A program made the translations under genes and the position numbers. A DNA stretch of 14,377 bases from Candidatus Methanomethylophilaceae archaeon (GTDB taxonomy: Archaea > Thermoplasmatota > Thermoplasmata > Methanomassiliicoccales > Methanomethylophilaceae). This document shows positions 6,538 through 13,192 of the stretch, piece after piece (position 1 is the stretch's first letter; each line of letters begins with the position of its first letter). The stretch is taken from positions 1 through 14,377 of the forward strand of contig JAFVET010000168.1 of assembly GCA_017475875.1 (NCBI GenBank), read 5' to 3'. The notes under the pieces are model-generated. The model had not been told where the DNA came from and did not search any database. It was given only the letters and a program-made list of their open reading frames with translations.

Positions 6538-6550
6538 CCGTGCGGTAGAC

Positions 6551-8158
6551 ATGAAAAGGGCAATGACCATGGCGATTATGCCTATCCTTCTGGTCGCCGC
6601 GATGCTCGCCGTCCCGGCCTTCGCAGAAGCCGATGCACTCTCGCCGTCAGACATCCACGTCACCGTACAGGGATCGGACGTCGATCCCACCGTGTCCGCC
6701 GCGGAAGTCTCCATGACCAACAACGCGACCAAGACCGTCACGATATTCGTCGTCAACCGTTCGTCCGACAGACTCTCCATATTCATACCGGCGTCCGCCA
6801 CCGACGACTCGGATGTGAAGGCCTCGGCCGCCTCGTCTTCCAGCAGGGTGCTGGAACCGACCGGTTCTACGGACAACAAGGACCTGATGACCTTGGACGC
6901 GGTGTTGACGTCGGACAACTACGCGGACTCGGGGACCAGGGACCTCGTCCTCACCCTGAACGTCCAGAACCTGGACGGGTCGGACTACATCACCGTTCCG
7001 ATACACCTGTCGGTCAATGTCACGTCCGAATTCGATTCCGGTGACAAGTACAACAAGTTCTTCGGGATAATCCCGAACACCCTCCCGTCCCCGTTCGACA
7101 GCCCGCTGGTGACGATCCTGGTCACGCTCATCGGATACCTGGTCGTCACGTGGGTGGCCTGCAAGATCCTGGCCCCCATCCTGATCAGGCTGCTCCGCCT
7201 CGACAGGACCTCGCCCGACGTGATCCGTCTCGAAAAGAGAATCATCGGACTCATCCTGATAATAATGTTGGTAGTGTGCATCAACGAGTGCATATTCATC
7301 TTCGGGGTGAACGCCAGCACCACGTACTTCCTCGAAGCATTCTCCAAGATAGTGTACGTTGTGGGTGCGGCCGTGATAGCATGGCTCGTCTACAGCTACG
7401 TGGTCATGAGGGCCGTAGCAAAGATCGAGGAGAAGGCGGACGTGGGCGACAGCTCCCTGGTCCCCCTGTTCAAGATGATAGGGAAGCTCATCATCGCGGT
7501 CGGTGCCGTCGCAGCCATCCTGGCATCGTTCGGCGTGGACCTCGCGGGCATACTCGTGAGCGCGGGAGTGGTGAGCTTGGGCATCACCCTCGGAGCCCAG
7601 AACGTCCTCAACCAGTTCTTCAGCGGAATCGTGCTGCTGGCCACACGCCCGTTCAAGAAGGGCGACTTCGTGAAGATCGGCGGCGAGGTGTACATAGTGA
7701 GGAAGGTGCGCCTGATGTACTCCGAGTTCAGCAACTGGGCGAAGGACCAGAAGGTCACCATACCCAACAACGTCGTCTCCAGCGCCACCCTCGTAAACCT
7801 GAGCCAGGGCGACAAGAAGACCTGGATCCACGTGTTCGTGAGCGTGGCCTACGGGTCGGACATGACCAAGGTCAAGGAACTGCTGATCCAGGCCGCCAAC
7901 ATGCATCCGCACGTCATCAAGAACGACGCGTCCATGCGCCCGTCCACCAAGATGACGAACTGGGGCGATTCCGGCGTCGAATACAGGCTCGCGTGCTACG
8001 TCGACAACTTCGACGACACGTCCACGGTCGCCGGCCAACTTCAGGAGATAATCTACTCCCTGTTCATGGAGAACGGCATCGAGATCCCCTACAGCAGGGT
8101 CCAGATCGATGTGCTCTCCGTACCCGAGAAACTGACGGGAAACAACGGGGACGAGTGA
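6551..8158 (+). CDS. MscS-family mechanosensitive channel with secreted N-terminal domain
   Basis: This 535-residue protein is a small-conductance mechanosensitive channel homologue, which releases solutes on osmotic down-shock. Residues 1-25 form a signal peptide, with likely cleavage after AFA. A beta-rich, Ser/Thr/Asp-rich extracellular domain follows at about 26-175, then membrane segments near 184-214, 230-252, 263-286, 308-327 and 330-365. The last is the MscS pore helix, with GVVSLGITLGAQNVLNQFFSG. The cytoplasmic beta domain follows, with RPFKKGDFVKIGG and VTIPNNVV, and the protein ends near IPYSRVQIDV. An outside N-terminus and five helices put the C-terminus inside, as expected. I chose 6551 over the in-frame ATG at 6530 because the signal peptide begins there and the TATA-like box is 27 nt upstream. 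The function of the ectodomain is not known. Confidence 0.9.
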   Translation: MKRAMTMAIMPILLVAAMLAVPAFAEADALSPSDIHVTVQGSDVDPTVSAAEVSMTNNATKTVTIFVVNRSSDRLSIFIPASATDDSDVKASAASSSSRVLEPTGSTDNKDLMTLDAVLTSDNYADSGTRDLVLTLNVQNLDGSDYITVPIHLSVNVTSEFDSGDKYNKFFGIIPNTLPSPFDSPLVTILVTLIGYLVVTWVACKILAPILIRLLRLDRTSPDVIRLEKRIIGLILIIMLVVCINECIFIFGVNASTTYFLEAFSKIVYVVGAAVIAWLVYSYVVMRAVAKIEEKADVGDSSLVPLFKMIGKLIIAVGAVAAILASFGVDLAGILVSAGVVSLGITLGAQNVLNQFFSGIVLLATRPFKKGDFVKIGGEVYIVRKVRLMYSEFSNWAKDQKVTIPNNVVSSATLVNLSQGDKKTWIHVFVSVAYGSDMTKVKELLIQAANMHPHVIKNDASMRPSTKMTNWGDSGVEYRLACYVDNFDDTSTVAGQLQEIIYSLFMENGIEIPYSRVQIDVLSVPEKLTGNNGDE

Positions 8159-8167
8159 CCCTTGAAA

Positions 8168-8215
8168 ACCATGGGTCTGCGGAATCCGCAGTCCCATGGT
8201 ACCTTTCGTTTTTTT
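8168..8215 (+). terminator. Hairpin plus T-run terminator after the channel gene
   Basis: Arms 8168-8182 and 8186-8200 pair over 8 bp (ACCATGGG/CCCATGGT) and 6 bp (CTGCGG/CCGCAG), with a single T-T mismatch and a 3-nt AAT loop. A seven-T run follows at 8209-8215, ten nt after the channel stop codon. It looks like a bacterial-type intrinsic terminator and separates the channel gene from the lysine operon. Confidence 0.75.
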
Positions 8216-8265
8216 GAAGGCCCGATATCGACGCAATCCGTGGAATGGACTGCTCTTTCGGACAA

Positions 8266-8275
8266 TTTATATAAT
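8266..8275 (+). promoter_or_regulatory. TATA box of the lrp-lysine operon
   Basis: TTTATATAAT is the best TATA match in the window. Transcription would begin about 26 nt downstream, near 8296. This leaves a short leader containing the GGGGAGGG ribosome binding site at 8305-8312 and the anomalous lrp start region. No clear palindromic Lrp site is visible around it. Confidence 0.65.
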
Positions 8276-8320
8276 CCTGTGGTTTGACACGGGACGAAGA
8301 TCCCGGGGAGGGATGCGCCG

Positions 8321-8743
8321 ACGATCGACAACCTTGACAAGAAGATAATAGAGATTCTCAAAAAGGATTCCAGGTGCCCCTTCGTGGAGATCGCAAACCA
8401 GCTGGGTGTCTCCGAGGGCACCGTCCGCAGCAGGGTCCACAAGCTGACCGAGGACGGGGTCATCCGGGGGTTCACGATAAAGACCAGCTCCAAGAGCGTC
8501 AAAGCACTCGTCGAGATCCGTATCGACGTCAACACCGACACCCAACAGATCGCCAAGGAACTGGCGGAATACGAGGGTGTGACCGAGGTGTTCGAGGTCA
8601 CGGGAGACCAGGACATAATCGTCATAGTCGACGTCGAGTCGTCGCAGATGCTCAACGACATAATCGAAAGTGTGAGGCGCTACGACAACATATTGAGCAC
8701 CCGCACCCGCCTGATATTGAAGGAACACTTTGGAGATGCATAA
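8321..8743 (+). CDS. Lrp/AsnC family regulator without a standard start codon
   Basis: This is an Lrp/AsnC transcription regulator, with a winged helix-turn-helix at about residues 2-50 (LDKKIIEILKKDSR, then IANQLGVSEGTVRSRVHKL) and a RAM ligand-sensing domain at about 65-135. The frame is intact from a stop at 8285-8287 through the TAA at 8741, yet no ATG, GTG or TTG occurs before a GTG at 8384, and starting there would lose the first helix. I place the start provisionally at ACG 8321, nine nt after GGAGG and giving the usual family N-terminus (140 residues); ATC 8324 is an alternative. The ATG at 8313 is out of frame and only one nt from GGAGG. Inserting one base after it would give a natural start, so a one-base deletion, real or artefactual, is equally possible. 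Its position suggests lysine-responsive control of the operon, as LysM does in Sulfolobus. Confidence 0.8.
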   Translation, partial: TIDNLDKKIIEILKKDSRCPFVEIANQLGVSEGTVRSRVHKLTEDGVIRGFTIKTSSKSVKALVEIRIDVNTDTQQIAKELAEYEGVTEVFEVTGDQDIIVIVDVESSQMLNDIIESVRRYDNILSTRTRLILKEHFGDA

Positions 8744-8745
8744 GG

Positions 8746-9624
8746 ATGTTCGCTGGAACAGCCACCGCCCTGATCACGCCGTTCGACAGGGAGGGGGAGA
8801 TTGACGAGGAGGCATTGAGGAGACTCGTGTCATTCCAAGAAGAGAACGGGATAGACACCTTGGTCCCCTGCGGATCTACCGGTGAATCGGCCACCATGTC
8901 CCACGAGGAGCACCTCAGGGTCATCAGCATAGTGGTCGACCAGGCCAAGAGGGCGAAAGTGCTGGCGGGCGCGGGGAGCAACTCGACCCGTGAGGCGGTC
9001 ATGCTCAGCAAGAGCGCCATAGACATGGGTGCCGACGGTGTCCTCTCCATATCGCCCTATTACGTCAAGCCGACCCAGGAAGGCATCTACAGGCACTACA
9101 AGGAGATCAACGACAAGATAGACGCCCCGATAATCGTCTACAACATCCCCGGGCGCACGGGATCCAACGTGAGCGTCGAGACGATGATGAAGCTCGCACA
9201 GCTTCCGAACATAGCGGGCGTGAAGGAGGCCAGCGGCAACCTGAACCAGATCCAGAGGATAATCACCCAGCGTCCGAAGGGCTTCGAGGTCCTCAGCGGC
9301 GACGACGGACTCACCCTCCCCCTGATATCCCTCGGAGGGGACGGCGTCGTGTCCGTCACGTCCAACTGCTGCCCCGGGCTGATGTCCGAGATGGTCTCGA
9401 GCGCCAGGTCCGACGACCTGACGCTGGCCAGACAGCTCCACTCCAAGCTCCTGCCCCTGTTCGGCTCGCTGTTCGTGGAATCGAACCCCATACCCATCAA
9501 GTACGTGATGTCCAAGCTGGGATTCGGAAGCTGCGTCCCCAGACTGCCCCTGACGCCCCTCAGCGACCACGGCAGATCCGTCATCGACCCCATCCTCAAG
9601 TCGCTCGGCATGATGCCCGAGTGA
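8746..9624 (+). CDS. dapA: 4-hydroxy-tetrahydrodipicolinate synthase
   Basis: DapA condenses pyruvate with aspartate semialdehyde, the first committed step to diaminopimelate and lysine, in the cytoplasm. The 292-residue protein has the whole active site of the class I aldolase family: GSTGE at 43-47 with Thr45, SPYYVKP with Tyr106, YNIPGRTG with Tyr132 and Arg137, and the Schiff-base Lys160 in GVKEASG. Related aldolases (NanA, KDG aldolase) share the fold, but the Arg in GRTG and the lysine gene context point to DapA. The ATG lies two nt after the lrp stop and seven nt after GGAGATG, inside the lrp end, so the two are probably co-transcribed. Length is normal for the family. Confidence 0.94.
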   Translation: MFAGTATALITPFDREGEIDEEALRRLVSFQEENGIDTLVPCGSTGESATMSHEEHLRVISIVVDQAKRAKVLAGAGSNSTREAVMLSKSAIDMGADGVLSISPYYVKPTQEGIYRHYKEINDKIDAPIIVYNIPGRTGSNVSVETMMKLAQLPNIAGVKEASGNLNQIQRIITQRPKGFEVLSGDDGLTLPLISLGGDGVVSVTSNCCPGLMSEMVSSARSDDLTLARQLHSKLLPLFGSLFVESNPIPIKYVMSKLGFGSCVPRLPLTPLSDHGRSVIDPILKSLGMMPE

Positions 9625-9695
9625 ACCCTTTCCCATTTCATATCCCTGGGGCCCCGGCCCCTCGCTTCATCTCGATATCCAGGAGGATTGCGCAA
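9625..9695 (+). other. dapA-lysC spacer with GC-rich palindrome and lysC RBS
   Basis: This 71-nt spacer is the longest gap inside the lysine operon. It has a palindrome at 9648-9661 (GGGGCC/GGCCCC, 2-nt centre) and AGGAGG at 9681-9686, nine nt before the lysC ATG at 9696. The palindrome may be a weak RNA hairpin. No T-run follows, so it is unlikely to terminate. Confidence 0.35.
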
Positions 9696-11051
9696 ATGAT
9701 AACCGCAATGAAATTCGGAGGGACCAGCGTCGGTTCCGCCGAAGCGCTCGACAGAGTCTCGAAAATCATCATCAACACCGAGGGCGACAAGGTCGTGGTC
9801 GTCTCCGCCATGTCGGGGATCACGAGCTTCCTCGTCGGGGTCGTGGACAACCCGCTCACCGATCCCGACGGGATAGTGGAACAGTTCCGTTTCAAACACC
9901 TCCAGGCGGCGGAGGAGCTTCTGTCGGGAGAACTGCTCGACGAGTTCATGGAGGAATTCGAGAAGAGACTCGCTAAGTTCGACGAGGCCATAAGGGGGGA
10001 CCGCTCCGACCCGTACTACCAGGACACCGTCGTCTCCCAGGGGGAGCGCTTCTCCTCCCTGATCCTCGCGTACGTGCTCAAGTCCAAGGGCACCGAGGCC
10101 AGGGCCCTGTGCTCCGAGGATGCCGGCATCATCGCGGAGGGCCACCCGCTCTCCGGATCGGCCGACCTCCTCAAGACGGCGTCGGGCATGACCATGAAGG
10201 TCAAACCACTCATCGCGATGGAGGTAGTCCCCATCATCACCGGTTTCTACGGCGTGAACAAGGACGGGAAGCCCCTCACCTTCGGAAGGGGCGGGTCCGA
10301 CTACTCCGCCGCCGTCGTGGCCAACGCCATCGACGCGGACGTCCTCGAGATCTGGACGGACGTCGACGGCTTCATGTCGGCCGACCCCCGTATCGTGCCC
10401 AACGCCATCAAGATCGAGGAGATGAACTTCGGGGAGGCCGCCGAACTCGCCTACTTCGGCGCCAAGGTCCTCCATCCCAGGACCATCGAACCGGTCAGGC
10501 TCAAGAACATACCGCTCAAGGTGAAGAACTCCTTCCGCCCCGAGGAACCGGGAACCCTCATCCACCACCTCCGCCGCTCGAAGGACGAACTCCTCAGGAG
10601 CGTCGCGGCCAAGACCGACCTTTCCATAATCACGATCAGCTCCGCGGAGATCGCATTCCGCCCCGCGATGGTCGCAAGGCTCATCGAGAAGATAGCGGAC
10701 ATAGACGTGATAATCTACTCCATATCCACCTCCCTCTCCACGGTGGCGTTCCTCGTCCACAACAACGACGTGACCGCCACCCTCAAGCAGCTGAACGGAC
10801 TCAACGGCGGGGAGATCGAACGCATCGACGTGAAGAACGACGTCGCCCTCATCTGCGCCGTCGGAGACGACCTCATCGGCAAGACCGGCGTGTCCGGGGA
10901 GATCTTCGGTGCGGTCAAGGAAGCCAACACGAACGTGGAGATGATCTCCGAGGGCGCCTCGGACGTCTCCCTCAATTTCGTCGTCCCCATGAGCAGGGTG
11001 GTGGACGTCGTAAAGGTCCTGCACGACCGTTTCATAGGGGTGACGCAATGA
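9696..11051 (+). CDS. lysC: Aspartate kinase
   Basis: Aspartokinase phosphorylates aspartate, opening the pathway to lysine, threonine and methionine. The 451-residue protein has KFGGTSVG at 6-13, SQGERFS at 114-120, the ATP and substrate loop GRGGSDYSA at 197-205, WTDVDG at 220-225 and ADPRIV near 229. Two ACT regulatory domains follow, at about 308-375 and 383-446, as in lysine- or threonine-inhibited monofunctional enzymes. In the first, the usual glycine-rich loop is replaced by FRPAMVARLIEKI, so effector binding may differ. I chose ATG 9696 because AGGAGG lies nine nt upstream and KFGGTS follows at once. The longer frame from a GTG at 9621 would add an atypical proline-rich tail. The stop overlaps the lysA start (ATGA). 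Its place in the operon suggests lysine feedback. Confidence 0.94.
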   Translation: MITAMKFGGTSVGSAEALDRVSKIIINTEGDKVVVVSAMSGITSFLVGVVDNPLTDPDGIVEQFRFKHLQAAEELLSGELLDEFMEEFEKRLAKFDEAIRGDRSDPYYQDTVVSQGERFSSLILAYVLKSKGTEARALCSEDAGIIAEGHPLSGSADLLKTASGMTMKVKPLIAMEVVPIITGFYGVNKDGKPLTFGRGGSDYSAAVVANAIDADVLEIWTDVDGFMSADPRIVPNAIKIEEMNFGEAAELAYFGAKVLHPRTIEPVRLKNIPLKVKNSFRPEEPGTLIHHLRRSKDELLRSVAAKTDLSIITISSAEIAFRPAMVARLIEKIADIDVIIYSISTSLSTVAFLVHNNDVTATLKQLNGLNGGEIERIDVKNDVALICAVGDDLIGKTGVSGEIFGAVKEANTNVEMISEGASDVSLNFVVPMSRVVDVVKVLHDRFIGVTQ

Positions 11052-12304
11052 TACACGAGTTCGAGACCCGCGACGGGGTCATGTACATAGGCGGCAAGTC
11101 CGCCGTCGAGATCGTGGAGGAGTTCGGTTCGCCGGTCTACGTGACCGACGAGGCCAGGCTCAGGGAGAACTTCTGCAGAATACGCGACGCGTTCTCGAAA
11201 TACATCGACACCCGCGTCCACTACGCCTGCAAGGCGAACACCAACCTCAGCATCCTGAAGATCCTCGAGCAGGAGGGTGCGGGAATCGACGCGGTGTCCA
11301 TCGGAGAGGTCCTCACCTGCCTCAAGGCGGGATACAGCCCGAACCGCATCATGTACACCGGCGTGAACGTCAGCGACTCGGAGCTCAAGCAGGTCGCCGA
11401 CCTCGGCGTCATGATAAACATCGATTCCGTCTCGGAGATGGAGAGGCTGGCACGCATAGCGCCGGGACACAAGATCTCGTTCCGCATCACGCCCGGCGTC
11501 GGTTCCGGCCACGGTGCCAAGGTCATCACCGGTACGAAGGGAGCCAAGTTCGGGATACCTCTGGACGAGGTCATCGGGACCTACGTCCGCGCCAAGGACC
11601 TGGGGTTCGACATCCGCGGCATCCACGCCCACATCGGATCCGGCGGGCAGTCGGTGGAACCGTTCATGGACATGATGGAGATCCTAGTGGAACTGGTCAA
11701 CGAGCTGTCCGGCCTGGGCATCGACCTGGAGTTCATCGACATGGGCGGAGGCATCGGAGTGCCCTACCAGCCCCAGGAAGAGGAGATGGACCTGGACGAA
11801 CTGGCCATGAACCTCACCGACATGATCCTCGAGGAGACCAACGTGAAGACCCTGGTCCTGGAACCCGGAAGATACGTGGTCTGCGACTCCACCGTCCTGC
11901 TCACCAAGGTCAACGACGTCAAGGACGCGGGGACCAAGAAGTACGTCGGATGCGACGCTGGGTTCAACACCCTCATCAGACCCGCCATGTACGACTCGTT
12001 CCACTACGTGGCCCTGGCCAACAAGATGGGGAAGGCGTGCACCGACAAGTTCGACGTGGTCGGACCCATCTGCGAATCCGGGGACTACCTCGCCCACGAC
12101 CGCGTCCTCCCGGACCCCAAGGAGGGGGACATCGTAGCCGTCTACAACGCCGGAGCCTACGGGTTCAGCATGAGCAGCAACTACAACTCCCGCCCATTAT
12201 GCGCGGAGGTCCTGGTCTGCGACGGGCACGCCGATCTGATCCGCGAGGCGGAGAGCATCGAGGAGATGTGGAGACACCAGAAGGTTCCGGAGAGACTCAG
12301 ATGA
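11048..12304 (+). CDS. lysA: Diaminopimelate decarboxylase
   Basis: LysA decarboxylates meso-diaminopimelate to L-lysine using pyridoxal phosphate, the last step of the pathway. The 418-residue protein belongs to fold type III. Visible residues are the PLP lysine Lys62 in YACKAN, HIGSGGQ at 195-201, the phosphate-binding GGGIG at 233-237, EPGRY at 272-276, the CESGD motif at 342-346 that supplies the catalytic cysteine from the partner subunit, and AYGFSMSSNYNSRP near 370-383 with Tyr371. These are decarboxylase-specific and exclude arginine/ornithine decarboxylases of the same fold. The ATG overlaps the lysC stop and the stop overlaps the dapF ATG, both as ATGA, so lysC, lysA and dapF should be translated in a coupled way. 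Confidence 0.95.
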   Translation: MIHEFETRDGVMYIGGKSAVEIVEEFGSPVYVTDEARLRENFCRIRDAFSKYIDTRVHYACKANTNLSILKILEQEGAGIDAVSIGEVLTCLKAGYSPNRIMYTGVNVSDSELKQVADLGVMINIDSVSEMERLARIAPGHKISFRITPGVGSGHGAKVITGTKGAKFGIPLDEVIGTYVRAKDLGFDIRGIHAHIGSGGQSVEPFMDMMEILVELVNELSGLGIDLEFIDMGGGIGVPYQPQEEEMDLDELAMNLTDMILEETNVKTLVLEPGRYVVCDSTVLLTKVNDVKDAGTKKYVGCDAGFNTLIRPAMYDSFHYVALANKMGKACTDKFDVVGPICESGDYLAHDRVLPDPKEGDIVAVYNAGAYGFSMSSNYNSRPLCAEVLVCDGHADLIREAESIEEMWRHQKVPERLR

Positions 12305-13149
12305 GATTCCTCAAATACCAGGGCATCGGGAACGACTTCGTACTGGTCGAAGGACTCCACAGACACCTTGAGATAGACGCCGAATGGTGCAGGAAGGTCT
12401 GCGACCGCCACTACGGGATCGGTGCGGACGGCGTCCTGTACGTCCTGCCGGGAGAGGACGGTGCGGACTACACCATGCGCATAATCAACGCCGACGGTTC
12501 GGAGGCCGAGATGTGCGGAAACGGCATCCGGTGCGTGGCCAAGTACCTCTACGACCGCGAACATGCCGGCGGAAGGTTCACCATCCACACGCTCGCGGGG
12601 AACCTGGAGGCGGACGTCACCGCATCGGGCGGTGAAGCCGTCAGCGTCAGGATAAACATGGGCGCACCCATCCTCGAAGGCCGGGACGTCCCGGTTGACC
12701 ACGACGGACGTTTCATCGACCAACCCTTCGAAGCCGACGGTGTGAAGTTCAAGGCGAACGCGGTCTCCATGGGCAACCCGCACTTCATCACCTTCGACCC
12801 CCTGACCGACGCCGAGATCGACAGGCTGGGACCGGTACTCGAGCGCCACCCGTTCTTCCCGAGGAAGACGAACGTCGAGTTCTGTCGCGTCGTCGACGGG
12901 AAGATCCACATCCGCGTCTACGAGAGGGGCGCGGCCTGGACGCTCGCATGCGGGACCGGTGCCTGTGCCAGCACCACCGCCGCAGCGTTGAACGGACTCG
13001 TCCCGTTCGGGGAACCCGTCGACGTCGAGCTGCCGGGCGGCTGGCTCAAGGTCACGGTGGACCCCGACCTGGGATACGTGCTGATGGACGGACCGGCGAG
13101 GCTTGTTTTCGAGGGAGAGGTCCCCTGCCCCTTCGACGACGGTCGGTGA
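12301..13149 (+). CDS. dapF: Diaminopimelate epimerase
   Basis: DapF converts LL- to meso-diaminopimelate by a cofactor-free two-base mechanism. The 282-residue protein has both catalytic cysteines, Cys72 in EMCGNGIRC and Cys217 in ACGTGAC, as well as Asn11 in GIGNDF and the Glu208-Arg209 substrate pair. Each half carries one cysteine, as in the family's two-fold symmetric structure. The segment before the second cysteine reads RGAAWTLACGTG, where many family members have RGxGET. This is a local variation away from the catalytic residues. It starts at an ATG that overlaps the lysA stop. A 43-nt gap follows before dapL, the only one in this block, and holds a possible weak promoter. Confidence 0.95.
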   Translation: MRFLKYQGIGNDFVLVEGLHRHLEIDAEWCRKVCDRHYGIGADGVLYVLPGEDGADYTMRIINADGSEAEMCGNGIRCVAKYLYDREHAGGRFTIHTLAGNLEADVTASGGEAVSVRINMGAPILEGRDVPVDHDGRFIDQPFEADGVKFKANAVSMGNPHFITFDPLTDAEIDRLGPVLERHPFFPRKTNVEFCRVVDGKIHIRVYERGAAWTLACGTGACASTTAAALNGLVPFGEPVDVELPGGWLKVTVDPDLGYVLMDGPARLVFEGEVPCPFDDGR

Positions 13150-13155
13150 AAATTC

Positions 13156-13188
13156 GATATATGGGATGAATATAGACGGTTCAGGTGA
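13156..13188 (+). promoter_or_regulatory. Possible internal promoter and RBS for dapL
   Basis: GATATATGG at 13156-13164 resembles a TATA box about 33 nt before the dapL ATG, and AGGTGA at 13183-13188 is a ribosome binding site four nt before it. The latter decides the start. The former might allow dapL to be transcribed apart from the operon, but is only a weak match. Confidence 0.35.
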
Positions 13189-13192
13189 AACA

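Noticed and set aside
6530..6550. Upstream in-frame ATG of the MscS gene as start
   Set aside because: It would add seven residues before a regular signal peptide and lies only a few nt from the TATA-like box, inside the dyad.
6647..8236. Minus-strand open frame of 529 codons opposite the MscS gene
   Set aside because: It is antisense to a well-supported channel gene, low in complexity with many Asp/Val/Gly/His, and crosses the terminator hairpin.
8216..8320. Lysine riboswitch or other structured leader
   Set aside because: The predicted leader before lrp is only about 25 nt, too short for a lysine riboswitch, and no such pairing pattern is visible.
8313..8348. ATG-initiated 11-codon ORF as a true leader peptide
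   Set aside because: The ribosome binding site is only one nt from the ATG, and the peptide shows no run of lysine codons that would suggest attenuation. It is kept only as part of the lrp anomaly.
9621..9695. Earlier GTG start of lysC overlapping the dapA stop
   Set aside because: It adds an atypical proline-rich tail, whereas ATG 9696 has AGGAGG at nine nt and is followed at once by the kinase motif.
9138..11048. Minus-strand open frame of 636 codons opposite dapA and lysC
   Set aside because: It runs antisense through two genes with complete catalytic motifs and the RBS-bearing spacer, with no recognisable domain.
13103..13192. Earlier starts of dapL (13103, 13166)
   Set aside because: The first lies inside dapF in another frame with no ribosome binding site, and the second is next to the TATA-like element. 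ATG 13193 has AGGTGA and matches the family N-terminus.
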